Below are positions 4,517 through 5,367 of a stretch of DNA of 5,367 nt, piece by piece; position 1 is the first letter of the stretch, and each line of letters opens with the position of its first letter. The notes below the pieces were generated by a model. That model ran no database searches, was not told the origin of the DNA, and worked only from the letters and a program-made list of their open reading frames with translations. The stretch spans positions 1 through 5,367 of the forward strand of contig CANQBU010000092.1 in assembly GCA_947589615.1 (NCBI GenBank). The letters are read 5' to 3'. Both the position numbers and the translations under genes were made by a program. Source of the stretch: an uncultured Clostridia bacterium. Its GTDB lineage: Bacteria > Bacillota > Clostridia > Christensenellales > UBA1242.

Positions 4517-5367
4517 TTATTTTTGCAATTCTCCTAAATCAAAAACTTCTACTTTTTCATGTTGTGGCAAATGCACTCCTCTATTATGTTCGCTTAATAA
4601 TCTTTCCTTTGTCGCTTCAAGTTTTGGACTTAAACTTATGATAAAGGTTTGTGGATTTGTGAGACGCAAATTCTCTTCCCAAAGTGTATCCAGTTGGTCT
4701 TGAACATAATTTCGTTTTTGCTGCAATGTTTTCATGTCGTAGATGATTTTACCGTTTTCCATCATCTTTTCTCTAATTCTTACAGGCTTAAAGTCTTTAA
4801 TAAGTTTAAATTTCCATGTTGAATCAGGGGCTTTTAATTTTAAAGGTGAAGTAGGAAGAGGTTCATCCATCATTTGAATAAGGTCAGTTATAATTTTTCC
4901 ATCTTTATCATAAAGACGTATAATATCTTTAAAACCTGGGTTTGTCACCTTTTCAACATTATCTGAAATTTTTATCTTTGGTTCTAACTCTTTGCCATTG
5001 TCAATTGCAACAAGCTTGTATACCCCTCCAAATACAGGTTGAGATTTGGCGGTTATAAGATTTTCGCCCACACCGAATGTATCAATTGGTGCGCCTTGAT
5101 TAAGTAAATCAGTAATTAAATTTTCATCAAGCGAGTTTGATACGCATATTTTTGCATCTTCAAGCCCCGCATCATCAAGCATTTTTCTTGCTTTTTTGGT
5201 TAAGTATGCAAGGTCACCGCTGTCAATTCTTATTCCGGCAAGAGTTTTCCCCATTGGTTTTAAAACTTCTTTAGCAACCTTTATTGCATTTGGAATTCCG
5301 CTTTTTAAGGTATCGTATGTATCTACAAGCAATGTCGCATTGTCAGGAAAAGATTGGGCATACGCCT
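4517..5367 (-). CDS. pncB: Nicotinate phosphoribosyltransferase, C-terminal part
   Basis: This enzyme makes nicotinate mononucleotide from nicotinate and phosphoribosyl pyrophosphate with ATP use, the entry step of NAD salvage by the Preiss-Handler route. The window holds the last 282 residues; the N-terminal part, with the catalytic histidine region, lies beyond the right edge. The frame runs open to the edge and begins AYAQSFPDNATLLVDTYDTL, so an apparent start at 5332 (a TTG) is internal. Further family motifs follow: GIPNAIKVAKEVL, IRIDSGDLAYL (phosphate/ribose contacts), ICVSNSLDE, GAPIDTFGVGENLIT (the phosphate-binding turn) and VFGGVYKLVA. The C-terminal domain ends VFDLGELQK. It matches the larger Firmicutes-type enzyme (from family knowledge about 480 residues in all). 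It is the first gene of the minus-strand series; the 237-base element separates it from the kinase gene. Confidence 0.95.
   Translation of the reverse strand, partial: AYAQSFPDNATLLVDTYDTLKSGIPNAIKVAKEVLKPMGKTLAGIRIDSGDLAYLTKKARKMLDDAGLEDAKICVSNSLDENLITDLLNQGAPIDTFGVGENLITAKSQPVFGGVYKLVAIDNGKELEPKIKISDNVEKVTNPGFKDIIRLYDKDGKIITDLIQMMDEPLPTSPLKLKAPDSTWKFKLIKDFKPVRIREKMMENGKIIYDMKTLQQKRNYVQDQLDTLWEENLRLTNPQTFIISLSPKLEATKERLLSEHNRGVHLPQHEKVEVFDLGELQK

Noticed and set aside
5330..5332. TTG as the start of pncB
   Set aside because: The frame continues upstream to the window edge with conserved family residues (FPDNATLLVDTYDTL), so this codon is an internal Leu.

Overview
The window reads as chromosomal DNA of a low-GC Gram-positive anaerobe, most likely of the Clostridia. 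The reasons are A+T-rich codon use, strong AAGGAG-type ribosome binding sites, AT-rich sigma-A-like promoters, a rubrerythrin (an oxygen-defence protein of anaerobes), and separate CoaC and CoaB proteins of the kind known from streptococci and enterococci. TGA is used as a normal stop. No species call is possible from this stretch.

Layout. The far left holds the first 22 codons of a minus-strand membrane protein. Next, on the minus strand, come rnhB (ribonuclease HII, 154-753) and a LysR-type regulator (818-1714). An 85-base divergent control region separates the regulator from a two-gene plus-strand operon, coaC-coaB (1800-3079). This operon carries out the two steps from 4'-phosphopantothenate to 4'-phosphopantetheine, and its genes overlap by ATGA. 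A compact hairpin over the coaB stop serves as terminator for both coaB and the convergent rubrerythrin gene (3087-3686, minus). Upstream of rubrerythrin, and probably read with it, is a small P-loop kinase-like protein (3716-4279, minus). The right end is the C-terminal 282 residues of nicotinate phosphoribosyltransferase, pncB (4517-5367, minus), which is cut by the window edge.

The genes are mostly housekeeping: CoA synthesis, NAD salvage, removal of RNA from DNA, and peroxide defence. The LysR regulator stands divergent to coaCB, but its target cannot be told from sequence alone.

The part that ordinary annotation does not explain is the 237-base gap at 4280-4516. It has a GC-rich core (36 G/C in 70 bases at 4351-4420), long complementary ends, an 18/19 direct repeat at its borders, and an ordered internal hairpin with a 10-bp stem, a tandem G-A/A-G internal loop and a UUCG-containing loop. 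It could be a dispersed non-autonomous repeat or an uncharacterised structured RNA. Other points worth a look are a near-consensus promoter lying inside the longest rnhB reading frame, which suggests a leaderless start, and an inverted repeat across the rubrerythrin start.
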